NCBI GenBank assembly: GCA_947584375.1
Contig: CANPWL010000012.1
Coordinates: 1-51,745, forward strand
Origin: an uncultured Clostridia bacterium
GTDB taxonomy: Bacteria; Bacillota; Clostridia; Oscillospirales; Ruminococcaceae
Length of the DNA stretch: 51,745 nucleotides
Reading direction: 5' to 3'
Under the pieces are notes generated by a model that was not told the DNA's origin, did not search any database, and was given only the letters and a program-made list of their open reading frames with translations. This document shows positions 19,741 to 28,319 of this stretch, piece by piece. The translations under genes were made by a program, and so were the position numbers. Position 1 is the stretch's first letter; every line of letters starts with the position of its first letter.

Positions 19741-20731
19741 TATATCTTTTTTCATTCCCCATGTTGGATGTCCGCACAAATGCAGTTTTTGCAATCAAAA
19801 TTCAATAACCGGACAATCAGATATTCCACATGGTAATGATATTGTTAATACGCTAAACAAGGCGATACAAGAGATTAATACGGCAGACAGGGCAGACGCT
19901 GAAATTGCATTTTTCGGAGGAAGCTTTACTGCAATAAATCGTGAATATATGATTGAGCTTCTTTCATCAGCTCAGCCGTTTATAGGCAGGGGAAAGTTCG
20001 GAGGAATAAGAATATCCACAAGACCGGATTGTATAGACAATGAGATACTTTGCCTTTTAAAAGAGTATAACGTCACTTCCATAGAGCTTGGCTGTCAGTC
20101 TATGAATGATGAGGTATTGGCAGCCAATGAGAGAGGACATACAAGTCAGGATATTATAAATGCATCAGAACTGATTAAGAAGTTTGGTTTCAGGCTTGGT
20201 TTGCAGATGATGATTGGATTATATAAGTCCACACCTGAAACGGATATGTATACAGCAGAGGAGATTGTAAAGCTGTCCCCCGATGAAGCAAGAATATATC
20301 CTGTGGTTATTATGGAGAATACCCGACTAGGATATTTATACAAAAGCGGTGAGTATATACCTTTTAGCTTTGATTGTGCAGTAAAACTGTCAGCTCATAT
20401 TTTATCTTTGTTTGAGAATAACGGAATAACTGTTATAAAGCTTGGACTTCACGCAAGCGAGGTTGTAAAAAAGGATTGTATAGGAGGTTTTTATCATCCT
20501 GCGTTTAGGGAATTGTGTGAAAGTGAGATTTATAAAAACGATATAATAAAGATGTTAAATGGTTTTAATAATGTCAGAAAAGCAGTTATAAGCGTTAAAC
20601 CTAAGCTTGTCAGCAAGGTAACGGGGCAAAAAAGATCGAATATAGAGTATTTTAAGAATATGGGAATAGAGATAAATATTGTTCAAAATTATGAGCAAAA
20701 GGAAAATTTAAGGTTAATAAAAATTGAGTAG
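19727..20731 (+). CDS. Radical SAM protein of the Elp3-like/YhcC-type family
   Basis: A 334-aa iron-sulfur SAM enzyme. The start is set at ATG 19727 (MAKCNISFFIPHVGC) with GGAG 10 nt upstream; it overlaps the rnc 3' end. The cluster motif is CPHKCSFC (CxxxCxxC), followed by IAFFGGSFTAI, ISTRPDC and SIELGCQSMNDEVL, typical of the Elp3/HemN-like fold, then QMMIGLYKSTPETD. It lacks the acetyltransferase domain of true Elp3. This gene commonly sits between rnc and smc in Clostridia. The substrate is unknown; RNA modification is possible. Confidence 0.85.
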   Translation: MAKCNISFFIPHVGCPHKCSFCNQNSITGQSDIPHGNDIVNTLNKAIQEINTADRADAEIAFFGGSFTAINREYMIELLSSAQPFIGRGKFGGIRISTRPDCIDNEILCLLKEYNVTSIELGCQSMNDEVLAANERGHTSQDIINASELIKKFGFRLGLQMMIGLYKSTPETDMYTAEEIVKLSPDEARIYPVVIMENTRLGYLYKSGEYIPFSFDCAVKLSAHILSLFENNGITVIKLGLHASEVVKKDCIGGFYHPAFRELCESEIYKNDIIKMLNGFNNVRKAVISVKPKLVSKVTGQKRSNIEYFKNMGIEINIVQNYEQKENLRLIKIE

Positions 20732-20762
20732 GGATATATAAGGATCAGAAAGGCGTATTTAT

Positions 20763-23700
20763 ATGTATTTAAAATCACTAGAAATGCACGGATTTAAGTC
20801 GTTTCCGGATAAAATTGTGTTGGACTTCAATAAGGGTTTAACCGGAGTAGTCGGACCTAACGGAAGCGGAAAATCAAACATAGGTGACGCTGTTCGCTGG
20901 GTATTGGGAGAGCAATCATCAAAAAGCCTTAGAGGCGGTAAGATGGAGGATGTTATATTTGCCGGAACTCAGATCAGAAAGTCGGTTGGATTTGCGTCAG
21001 TTACTCTGAATATTGATAATACAGACAGAGCTTTAGGCATAGAAAACGATCTTGTTTCAGTTACAAGAAAACTTTATCGTAACGGTGACAGCGAATACAT
21101 AATAAACGGCGATCAAGTAAGGCTGAAAGACATTGTTGAGCTTTTTATGGATACAGGTATTGGCAGAGACGGATATTCGATTATCGGTCAGGGAAGAATA
21201 GCCGATATAGTATCCGGAAAATCCAGTGAACGCCGAGAGATTTTTGAAGAAGCGGCAGGAATATCGAAATTCAGATATAAAAAAGCTGAGGCAGAGAGAA
21301 AACTTTTGGCGGCAGAAGATAATATACTCAGGCTTACAGATATTTTAGGAGAACTTGAAGGACGTGTAGAACCTTTGAAAATTCAGTCGGAAAAGGCTAA
21401 GAAGTATCTTGTTCTCAGAGATGAAAGAAAGGTGCTGGAGGTTTCTCTTTGGGTTGCAGAATTGGATGCACTTAAAGCTTCATTAACAGGTCTTGAGGAA
21501 AAAATATTGTCAAATACTGCTGAGTATGAGGCTCTTACAAGAGAGCTTGATGAGATAGATGAAACAATTGATGATAGTAATTTAAAACGGGCTAAATGTA
21601 CTGAGCGTATAGAAAAACTTAGAGAGCTTATTCATAATACTGAACTTGAGAGCAGCGAAGCCAATTCTAAAATTGCTGTGCTGGAAAACGATATTGAGCA
21701 TATTAATGAAGCAATAAAGGGCTTTCAGGAGCAAATATTAGAAGTGCAGAACAATGACAGTGAGTTTAAGGAACAAATAAGCCAAAAGGAAACAGAACTT
21801 GTTAAGATTTCTAAGATGAAGCTGTCTGCTCACAAGGATATTGATGAAACAGAAGCGGAGCTTTCAGGATTGTCTGTGAAATCAGATGAATTTGATAAAA
21901 GTATTAGTGACAAGGGAAATGAAATCAATAATTTGTATATAAAAAAATCTGAGCTTACTTTTTCTATTGAAAGCGGATTATCCTCAATTGATGAGAATAA
22001 AAAACTTATTGATGAGGGAAACACCTATATTCAAGACGCAAAAAAGCTTATTTTTGAAAATAACGAAGAAAAGAAAGAGATTCGTAGGGCTATCGCAGAG
22101 GCTGAAGAAAGGATATCGGAATTCAACAACAGGATAGCAGGTATTTCTAAGCTTAACGAGTCAAAAACAAAGGCTTTAAATGAGATTAGGGAGAGCTATA
22201 CAAAAAAGGAAATCAAACTAAGAGAGCTTAGGGGCAAGGTCAATCTGCTGAATGATCTTGAAAACTCTATGGAGGGTTTTGCAAACTCTGTAAAGCAGAT
22301 AATGAAAGCGAAAAATCACGGACAGATAAAAGGTGTTTTTGGCTCTGTTGCACAGCTGATAACAGTTGAGGGAAAGTACTCAACTGCTATTGAAACAGCT
22401 CTAGGAGGAGCAATGCAGTATATAATTGTAGATAATGAAGATACTGCAAAGCGTTCTATAAGGCATTTGAAGGAAACCAATTCGGGCAGGGCGACATTTT
22501 TGCCGATTACGTCAGTTAAGCCGAGAGAGTTTAAGGAAAGTGGATTTGAAAGCTGCGAGGGATTTATAGCTATTGCAAGCGACCTTGTTTCTGCTGATGA
22601 AAGATTTGCTGGTATTATAAAATCATTACTAGGAAGAATCGTAATTGCTGAGGATATTGACCTTGCTTCGTTGATAGCCAGGAAGTACGGTTACAGATTT
22701 AAAATATGTACTCTTGACGGACAGGTTATCAATGCAGGAGGTTCTTATACCGGAGGAAGCGTATCACGTTCAACAGGTATACTTACAAGGAAAAATGAAA
22801 TTGAAAAAACCAAGCTTGAAATATCCGATTTGGAATTTGAAACGGCGGAGCTTTCTGAGAAAATTGAAAGTCTTAAGCAGGAAGTTAACAAGCTTAGCTT
22901 TGATATGGAGGGTGAGAGGGAACTTTTATCTGAGCATATGACTGATAAGGTACGGTTTGAGGGTGAGCTTAACCGTCTTAAGGATTTGGGTACAGGCTAT
23001 GAAGATAAGCTTAAAGACGCCGAGAGTCAGATTGAAGCACTTAATTCTAAAATATTATATGCTAAGGAGAACTGTGAGAAATTACAAAAGGTTCTTGAGG
23101 AAGTTAATACCAAAATCGCAGAGGAGGAACAAAGCTTAGACGAAACACAGTATATGGTACAGAGTTTCAAAGAGGGCAGACAGGCTTTGTCGGAAAAGCT
23201 TTCTGAGAAAAAAATCAGGGTTATTGAGCTTGAGCGTGACGAGCAGGCGGTTATGCTTTCTATTGAGCAGTTAAAAGAGGCTGCAAGAAATGCAGGCGAT
23301 GTTAAGACGAGACTTGATTTACAGATACTTGAGAACAAAACTCAGATTGAAGAGAAGCATAAAACAATCGACAATATAAGAAACGGAATTACAGATTCTA
23401 AGGATATAATAGAAAAGTATAACGATGAGATACGAAAGGAGCAGTTGGCTTATCAGGATTTTGAAGCTAAGAGTGCTAAGCAGAGAGCTTATCAGAAAAT
23501 CAAAATTGATGAGCGTGAGAATGTATCCAGAGAACTTGAAAGAGACTCTGAAAAGAAGATTGCTGTTCAGGGCGAATTTGATAAGATTATTTCAGAACTT
23601 TATGAAGTGTATGAGCTGACAAGAAGCGAGGCTGTTTTAGAGGCTAAGACTATTGAAAATAAAACAGAAGCAAATAAAGAGCTTAATTCTTTAAAAAATA

Positions 23701-24323
23701 AGATGAAAGCTTTGGGTTCGGTAAATCTTGAGGCAATAGATGAATATGCAGAGGTTTCAAAGCGGTATGAGTTTATGAAAACTCAGCTTGGAGATGTTGT
23801 CAAATCCAAAAATGAGCTTGAAAAGCTAATTGATGAGCTTACTGAAAATATGAAGGTTATTTTCTCTGACAGTTTTAATAAAATCAATGATAATTTTAAA
23901 AAGATATTCGTTGAACTTTTCGGGGGAGGTTCAGCAGAGCTTGTGCTTTCGGATCCTGAAGATGTTCTTGATTCGGGAATTGAGATAAAGGTTGCTCCTC
24001 CAGGAAAGGTCATAAAAAATCTTATGAGCCTATCAGGCGGAGAGCAAGCTTTTGTAGCAATTGCGATCTATTTCTCAATTTTGAAAATAAAGCCGTCGCC
24101 GTTTTGTATACTTGATGAAATTGAAGCAGCCCTTGATGATGTGAACGTGACGAAATATGCACAGTATCTTAGAAAATTTACGGATAAAACTCAATTTATA
24201 CTTATAACTCACAGACGGGGTACAATGGAAGAGTGTGATATTCTTTACGGTGTTACAATGCAGGAAAAGGGCGTATCAAAGATCCTTAAAATGGAAGTAG
24301 GACAGCAAATAGAAATTGAATAA
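20763..24323 (+). CDS. smc: Chromosome partition protein SMC
   Basis: A 1186-aa SMC ATPase that, with ScpA and ScpB, extrudes DNA loops from ParB-loaded origins. Walker A is GPNGSGKS (31-38). Long coiled coils (about 170-500 and 680-1020) flank a hinge near 515-665 (GQIKGVFGSVAQLI, GGSYTGGSV). The ABC signature LSGGEQAFVA and Walker B ILDEIEAALDD are near 1085-1125. Full length. It is followed 23 nt later by ftsY, a conserved smc-ftsY pair. Confidence 0.97.
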   Translation: MYLKSLEMHGFKSFPDKIVLDFNKGLTGVVGPNGSGKSNIGDAVRWVLGEQSSKSLRGGKMEDVIFAGTQIRKSVGFASVTLNIDNTDRALGIENDLVSVTRKLYRNGDSEYIINGDQVRLKDIVELFMDTGIGRDGYSIIGQGRIADIVSGKSSERREIFEEAAGISKFRYKKAEAERKLLAAEDNILRLTDILGELEGRVEPLKIQSEKAKKYLVLRDERKVLEVSLWVAELDALKASLTGLEEKILSNTAEYEALTRELDEIDETIDDSNLKRAKCTERIEKLRELIHNTELESSEANSKIAVLENDIEHINEAIKGFQEQILEVQNNDSEFKEQISQKETELVKISKMKLSAHKDIDETEAELSGLSVKSDEFDKSISDKGNEINNLYIKKSELTFSIESGLSSIDENKKLIDEGNTYIQDAKKLIFENNEEKKEIRRAIAEAEERISEFNNRIAGISKLNESKTKALNEIRESYTKKEIKLRELRGKVNLLNDLENSMEGFANSVKQIMKAKNHGQIKGVFGSVAQLITVEGKYSTAIETALGGAMQYIIVDNEDTAKRSIRHLKETNSGRATFLPITSVKPREFKESGFESCEGFIAIASDLVSADERFAGIIKSLLGRIVIAEDIDLASLIARKYGYRFKICTLDGQVINAGGSYTGGSVSRSTGILTRKNEIEKTKLEISDLEFETAELSEKIESLKQEVNKLSFDMEGERELLSEHMTDKVRFEGELNRLKDLGTGYEDKLKDAESQIEALNSKILYAKENCEKLQKVLEEVNTKIAEEEQSLDETQYMVQSFKEGRQALSEKLSEKKIRVIELERDEQAVMLSIEQLKEAARNAGDVKTRLDLQILENKTQIEEKHKTIDNIRNGITDSKDIIEKYNDEIRKEQLAYQDFEAKSAKQRAYQKIKIDERENVSRELERDSEKKIAVQGEFDKIISELYEVYELTRSEAVLEAKTIENKTEANKELNSLKNKMKALGSVNLEAIDEYAEVSKRYEFMKTQLGDVVKSKNELEKLIDELTENMKVIFSDSFNKINDNFKKIFVELFGGGSAELVLSDPEDVLDSGIEIKVAPPGKVIKNLMSLSGGEQAFVAIAIYFSILKIKPSPFCILDEIEAALDDVNVTKYAQYLRKFTDKTQFILITHRRGTMEECDILYGVTMQEKGVSKILKMEVGQQIEIE

Positions 24324-24346
24324 TATTATATACAGGTGAATATACT

Positions 24347-25252
24347 ATGGGGTTATTTAAAAAACTGAAATCCGGATTATCAAAAACAAATAATGCATTT
24401 TTGGGAAGAATAAATGCAATGCTTGGAGTGTTTACTAAAATTGACGAGGAGCTTTTTGAAGAACTTGAAGAAACTCTTATTATGTGCGATATTGGAGTAA
24501 ACACCTCAATGAAGATATGTAACGAGCTTAGGGAGCGTGTTAAAACAGAGGGTATTACTGATCCCGCTGTAATAAAAGATTTGCTTAAAGAAGTAATTTC
24601 TGATATGCTGGGTGAAGAACAACGGGTCGATCTATCCACAAAACCGTCAGTTATTTTAGTTATAGGAGTAAACGGTGTAGGCAAAACAACTACAATTGGC
24701 AAACTTGCAAATCAGCTTAAAAATGACGGTAAAAAGGTACTTGTTGCTGCTGCTGACACGTTCCGTGCCGCTGCTATTGAACAGCTTGAAGTTTGGACGC
24801 AAAGAGCAGGAGTTCCTATTATCAAGCAGAGGGAAGGCTCTGATCCTGCCGCCGTTGTTTTTGACGCACTGACTGCGGCAAAGGCACGTTCAGTCGACGT
24901 TGTTATATGTGATACAGCCGGAAGACTTCATAACAAGAAAAATCTTATGGATGAGCTTAAAAAGATTTCAAGAATAGTTCACGAGCAAGCAGAGGGATGT
25001 TCTCTTGAAGTTCTGTTGGCTCTTGACGCTACTACCGGGCAGAATGCAGTTAATCAGGCAAAGCAGTTTAATGAGGTGGCTGATATTACGGGAATAATTT
25101 TAACAAAACTTGACGGTACAGCAAAGGGTGGAATTATTATTTCAATTACTGAGGATTTGAAAATCCCGGTAAAACTTGTAACTGTCGGAGAAGGAATAGA
25201 TGATATAGAAGAGTTTAATTCCCGTGATTTTGTAGACGCTTTATTCGAATAA
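24347..25252 (+). CDS. ftsY: Signal recognition particle receptor FtsY
   Basis: A 301-aa GTPase that docks SRP-ribosome complexes at the membrane translocon. The NG domain is complete: G1 [15 protein letters not shown] (about 107), [15 protein letters not shown]3 [16 protein letters not shown], and G4 [10 protein letters not shown]. The acidic A domain of the E. coli protein is absent, as usual for Firmicutes, and the N-terminus begins with a short amphipathic stretch ([13 protein letters not shown]). Confidence 0.96.
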   Translation: MGLFKKLKSGLSKTNNAFLGRINAMLGVFTKIDEELFEELEETLIMCDIGVNTSMKICNELRERVKTEGITDPAVIKDLLKEVISDMLGEEQRVDLSTKPSVILVIGVNGVGKTTTIGKLANQLKNDGKKVLVAAADTFRAAAIEQLEVWTQRAGVPIIKQREGSDPAAVVFDALTAAKARSVDVVICDTAGRLHNKKNLMDELKKISRIVHEQAEGCSLEVLLALDATTGQNAVNQAKQFNEVADITGIILTKLDGTAKGGIIISITEDLKIPVKLVTVGEGIDDIEEFNSRDFVDALFE

Positions 25253-25300
25253 AAGTATTAATTTATGTAAGACATTTTCATAAAGAAACGGAGAGAAAAT

Positions 25301-25654
25301 ATGGATTTATTATTTTTAGAATATCCTAAATGCACAACATGTAAAAAGGCAAAAGCCTTTTTAGACGCTAAGGGTGTTAATTACACAGACCGTCACATAA
25401 AAGAGGAAAATCCGGGCTTTGACGAGCTTAATAAATGGTGCAATAAATCAGGTCTTGATATAAAAAGATTTTTTAATACAAGCGGAATTCTTTATCGTGA
25501 AAAGGGATTAAAGGATAAGCTTGACAGTATGTCATATGATGAAAAGCTAAAGCTCTTATCTACCGATGGTATGCTTGTTAAAAGACCGATATTAGTCGGT
25601 GATGATTTTGTACTTGTAGGATTTAATGAAAGTCAGTGGGAGGAAAAAGTTTAA
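25301..25654 (+). CDS. Spx/ArsC-family thioredoxin-fold protein
   Basis: A 117-aa protein of the arsenate reductase/Spx family. It starts MDLLFLEYPKCTTCKKAK, with the redox CxxC at residues 11-14, and has the family blocks IKEENPGFDEL and RPILVGDDFVLVGFNE. The fold serves either as a glutaredoxin-dependent reductase or as an RNA-polymerase-binding stress regulator (Spx, MgsR). The CxxC resembles Spx, but the sequence does not settle which. ATG 25301 follows GGAGAG. It lies between ftsY and rdgB with no clear terminator. Confidence 0.85.
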   Translation: MDLLFLEYPKCTTCKKAKAFLDAKGVNYTDRHIKEENPGFDELNKWCNKSGLDIKRFFNTSGILYREKGLKDKLDSMSYDEKLKLLSTDGMLVKRPILVGDDFVLVGFNESQWEEKV

Positions 25655-25684
25655 AACATCAAGCTGTTAAAAATTATTAATATC

Positions 25685-25718
25685 AGGAGGAATACTCCGT
25701 TTGGAGTATAATTTTGAG
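25685..25718 (+). promoter_or_regulatory. Ribosome-binding site separated from the rdgB start by a hairpin
   Basis: AGGAGG (25685-25690) is followed by a perfect 7-bp hairpin, ATACTCC-GTTT-GGAGTAT (25692-25709), and then ATG at 25719. Folding would shorten the 28-nt spacer to a usable distance. An in-frame TTG (25701) sits within the loop and 3' arm as an alternative start. Confidence 0.5.
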
Positions 25719-26288
25719 ATGAAATTGATTTTAGCGACAAATAACAAGGAAAAAGTTAAAGAATTTAAAGAGATTTTGAAGCCGCTTGGTTTTGAGGTAG
25801 TTTCTCAGTCAGAAGCGGGAATAAATATAGAGGTTGAAGAAACAGGAACAAGCTTTGAGGAAAATGCTGTTTTAAAGGCAAAGGCTGTTTACGATATTGC
25901 TAAAACCTATGTGATTGCAGATGACAGCGGACTGGAGGTTGACGCACTTAACGGGAAACCCGGAATATATTCGGCTCGTTATGAGGGGCTTGCAACTTCG
26001 CACGAAAGAAATATGAGAATATTAGAGCAGATAAGCGGAGTTGATGACGAAAAGCGTACGGCAAGGTTTGTCTGTACAATTTGCCTTATCCGTGATAACG
26101 GAGAGATAAACACTGTAAAAGGAACCTGCGAGGGCAGAATAGGTTTTGAGGAAAATGGAAAAAACGGATTTGGATATGATCCTATATTTGTTTATAAAGA
26201 TAAAACTTTGGCACAGATGAGTGATGATGAAAAGAACAGTATCTCTCATAGGGGAAATGCAATAAAAGAACTGTTGAGGATAATATAA
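25719..26288 (+). CDS. rdgB: XTP/dITP pyrophosphatase (RdgB/HAM1)
   Basis: A 189-aa house-cleaning enzyme that hydrolyses dITP and XTP to monophosphates, keeping deaminated purines out of DNA. The family start MKLILATNNKEKVKEF supports ATG 25719. SFEENAVLKAKAVYD, IADDSGLEVDALNGKPGIYSAR and FGYDPIFV are all present, as is the end SHRGNAIKEL. It leads a compact run rdgB-yhbY-nadD-yqeK-rsfS-leuS. Confidence 0.95.
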   Translation: MKLILATNNKEKVKEFKEILKPLGFEVVSQSEAGINIEVEETGTSFEENAVLKAKAVYDIAKTYVIADDSGLEVDALNGKPGIYSARYEGLATSHERNMRILEQISGVDDEKRTARFVCTICLIRDNGEINTVKGTCEGRIGFEENGKNGFGYDPIFVYKDKTLAQMSDDEKNSISHRGNAIKELLRII

Positions 26289-26320
26289 ATGTTTTAAGTC
26301 AGAAAGGCGATGTTATATAA

Positions 26321-26611
26321 ATGCTTACATCAAAGCAAAGAGCATATTTAAAAAGTATTTCTAATAAGCTGAATCCTGTTTTTCAGATTGGTAAAAGCGG
26401 AGTTTCAGCGTCACAGATAAGTCAGATAGACGACTATCTCAGGGTTCACGAAATTATGAAAATACGAGTGTTGGATAATTCGCTTTATTCAGCGAAGGAA
26501 GCCTCTTCAGAAATTGCGGAAACAATTGAAGCAGATGTTGTTCAGGTTATAGGCTCAATTGGTATTTTGTATAAGAAAAATCAAAAGGAGCCTGTTATTA
26601 AACTTCCGTAA
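26321..26611 (+). CDS. yhbY: CRM-domain RNA-binding protein YhbY
   Basis: A 96-aa single CRM-domain protein that associates with pre-50S ribosomal particles. It begins LTSKQRAYLKSISNKLNPVFQIGKSG, with the family's GxxG-like IGKSG loop, then LRVHEIMKIRVLDNS and the terminal VVQVIGSIGILYKKN. ATG 26321 follows AAAGGCG. It precedes nadD, as in many Firmicutes. Confidence 0.92.
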   Translation: MLTSKQRAYLKSISNKLNPVFQIGKSGVSASQISQIDDYLRVHEIMKIRVLDNSLYSAKEASSEIAETIEADVVQVIGSIGILYKKNQKEPVIKLP

Positions 26612-26674
26612 TATATTGCGGTTCGTGTATAATATTTAGTAAAGTTTGAATTCCAATAAGGAATGGTAATTGAT

Positions 26675-27307
26675 ATGAAAAACATTGCTGTTTTCGGCGG
26701 AACATTCAATCCGTTTCATAAGGGTCATAAAAAGCTAATTACTGATGTTTCTAAAGCTATTGATTTTGATAAGATAATAATAATCCCATCAAAAATACCT
26801 CCTCATAAAAAAGCTGAATGTCTGGCAGATGAGCAAGACAGAATAAGAATGATAAGGCTTTCAATTGAAGATACCGGTATAAATTGCAATGAAATTTATA
26901 TAAGTGATATTGAGTTAAAACGAAAAGGTAAAAGCTATTCTGTTGAAACGCTCAGAGAACTTAGAAAAGCATATCCAAATAAAGATTATAAGCTTCACTT
27001 TATAATGGGAAGCGACATGCTTATGTATTTTAAAAAGTGGTATAAGTATAAAGAAATTCTAAATATTTGTACTTTGGTTTGTTTAAGCCGCTGTGATGAG
27101 GATACAAATGAGATCGATATGTATGCAAATGAGCTTTTGGGATATGGCGGAGAAGTTATAATTGTGCCTTCAGATCCGCTTGAAATATCCTCGACCGATA
27201 TAAGAAAGGCTGTTAATAATAAGGATTTTGAAAAACTGTCTTGCTATTTGGATGAAAAGGTAGTAAAATACATTTTGGAAAGGAAATTATATATTGACGG
27301 ATTTTGA
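26675..27307 (+). CDS. nadD: Nicotinate-nucleotide adenylyltransferase NadD
   Basis: A 210-aa enzyme that makes deamido-NAD from NaMN and ATP. ATG 26675 (MKNIAVFGGTFNPFHKGH) is preferred over GTG 26663; AAGGAATGG lies about 10 nt upstream. The nucleotidyltransferase motif GGTFNPFHKGH and the C-terminal ISSTDIRKAV are both present, with IMGSDMLMYFKKWYKYKEIL between. The 3' end overlaps yqeK by 14 nt. Confidence 0.94.
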   Translation: MKNIAVFGGTFNPFHKGHKKLITDVSKAIDFDKIIIIPSKIPPHKKAECLADEQDRIRMIRLSIEDTGINCNEIYISDIELKRKGKSYSVETLRELRKAYPNKDYKLHFIMGSDMLMYFKKWYKYKEILNICTLVCLSRCDEDTNEIDMYANELLGYGGEVIIVPSDPLEISSTDIRKAVNNKDFEKLSCYLDEKVVKYILERKLYIDGF

Positions 27308-27908
27308 TAGTTTAACCTATGAGGAAAGAATAAAATATTATAAAACTTTTTTAAAAGAAAGGCTTAGCAAGGGACGTTATCATCATTCGATTTGTGTAGC
27401 AAACGAGGCAAAGGCTCTTGCAAAAGAGAATAATTATAATGAAGAAACTGCATATATCGCAGGACTTCTTCATGATGTGTGTAAAGAAGAAAGCACCCAA
27501 AAGCAGCTTGAGCTAATGAAGAAAAGCAAAACTTTTATTGATGATGTCGAAATGACAACAAAAGCATTGCATCACGCTGTTGCAGGCTCTGTGTTTATCG
27601 AAGAGGAATTTCAAATATTCAACGAGGATATACTAAACGCCGTAAGATACCATACGGTTGGAAGAGAGGGTATGTCCACTCTTGAAAAAATAGTCTACCT
27701 TGCGGATTTAGTATCAGCCGACAGAACTTATGATGATGTAAAAAAATACAGAAAGCTTGCTCATAAAGATTTAAACTCAGGTATGTTAGAAGCTCTTAAG
27801 TATTCTATTAAAAACCATGTAAATAAAGAATGTAAAATAGTAAAATCTACGTTTTTAGCGTATAATGAATATATAAATAAATTAAGAAGTAAAAAAGGAG
27901 AAGTGTAA
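27294..27908 (+). CDS. yqeK: HD-domain symmetrical Ap4A hydrolase YqeK, TTG start
   Basis: A 204-aa HD-family metallophosphatase; characterised YqeK proteins cleave Ap4A to two ADP. The start is TTG 27294, with AAAGGA 9 nt upstream inside the nadD 3' end. Metal ligands are visible as RYHHSICVA, GLLHDVCKE (the HD pair), ALHHAVAG, AVRYHTVGR and YLADLVSADRTY. The order nadD-yqeK-rsfS is conserved in Firmicutes. Confidence 0.92.
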   Translation: MTDFDSLTYEERIKYYKTFLKERLSKGRYHHSICVANEAKALAKENNYNEETAYIAGLLHDVCKEESTQKQLELMKKSKTFIDDVEMTTKALHHAVAGSVFIEEEFQIFNEDILNAVRYHTVGREGMSTLEKIVYLADLVSADRTYDDVKKYRKLAHKDLNSGMLEALKYSIKNHVNKECKIVKSTFLAYNEYINKLRSKKGEV

Positions 27909-28265
27909 ATGACTCTTGATGAAAAGCTAGGTCTTATTGTAAAAATATTAGATTCAAAGAAGGCTGAAGGTATACAGGTAATAAAAATCAGCGATTTAAC
28001 TATAATTGCAGATTATTTTATTATAGCAAACGGTATGTCAACGACCCAGACAAGGGCATTGGCTGACGAGGTTGAATTCAAAATGAAACAGCATGGCGCT
28101 GAGCCTTTGAGAATTGAGGGAGAACGAGGTGCAAGTTGGATAATTATAGATTACGGAGATGTGGTTGTTCATGTGTTTTATAAGGAAACAAGAGAACACT
28201 ATAACCTTGAACGCCTTTGGGCAGACGGTGAACACATTGATGTCTCCGGGTTTTTAACACCATAA
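27909..28265 (+). CDS. rsfS: Ribosome silencing factor RsfS
   Basis: A 118-aa protein that binds L14 and blocks 30S-50S joining under nutrient limitation. It has IKISDLTIIADYFIIANGMSTTQTRALADEV and GxxSGxWIIIDYGDVVVHVF-type blocks (ERGASWIIIDYGDVVVHVF), both diagnostic. ATG 27909 abuts the yqeK stop, and AAGGAG lies 10 nt upstream. Confidence 0.95.
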   Translation: MTLDEKLGLIVKILDSKKAEGIQVIKISDLTIIADYFIIANGMSTTQTRALADEVEFKMKQHGAEPLRIEGERGASWIIIDYGDVVVHVFYKETREHYNLERLWADGEHIDVSGFLTP

Positions 28266-28319
28266 TAGAGATAATTAAAAAAATTATTAGATAAAACTAT
28301 ATAAAGGATTGAAGTAAAA

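Noticed and set aside
28266-28319. T-box leader upstream of leuS
   Set aside because: Only 54 nt separate rsfS and leuS, far too short, and no T-box sequence is present.
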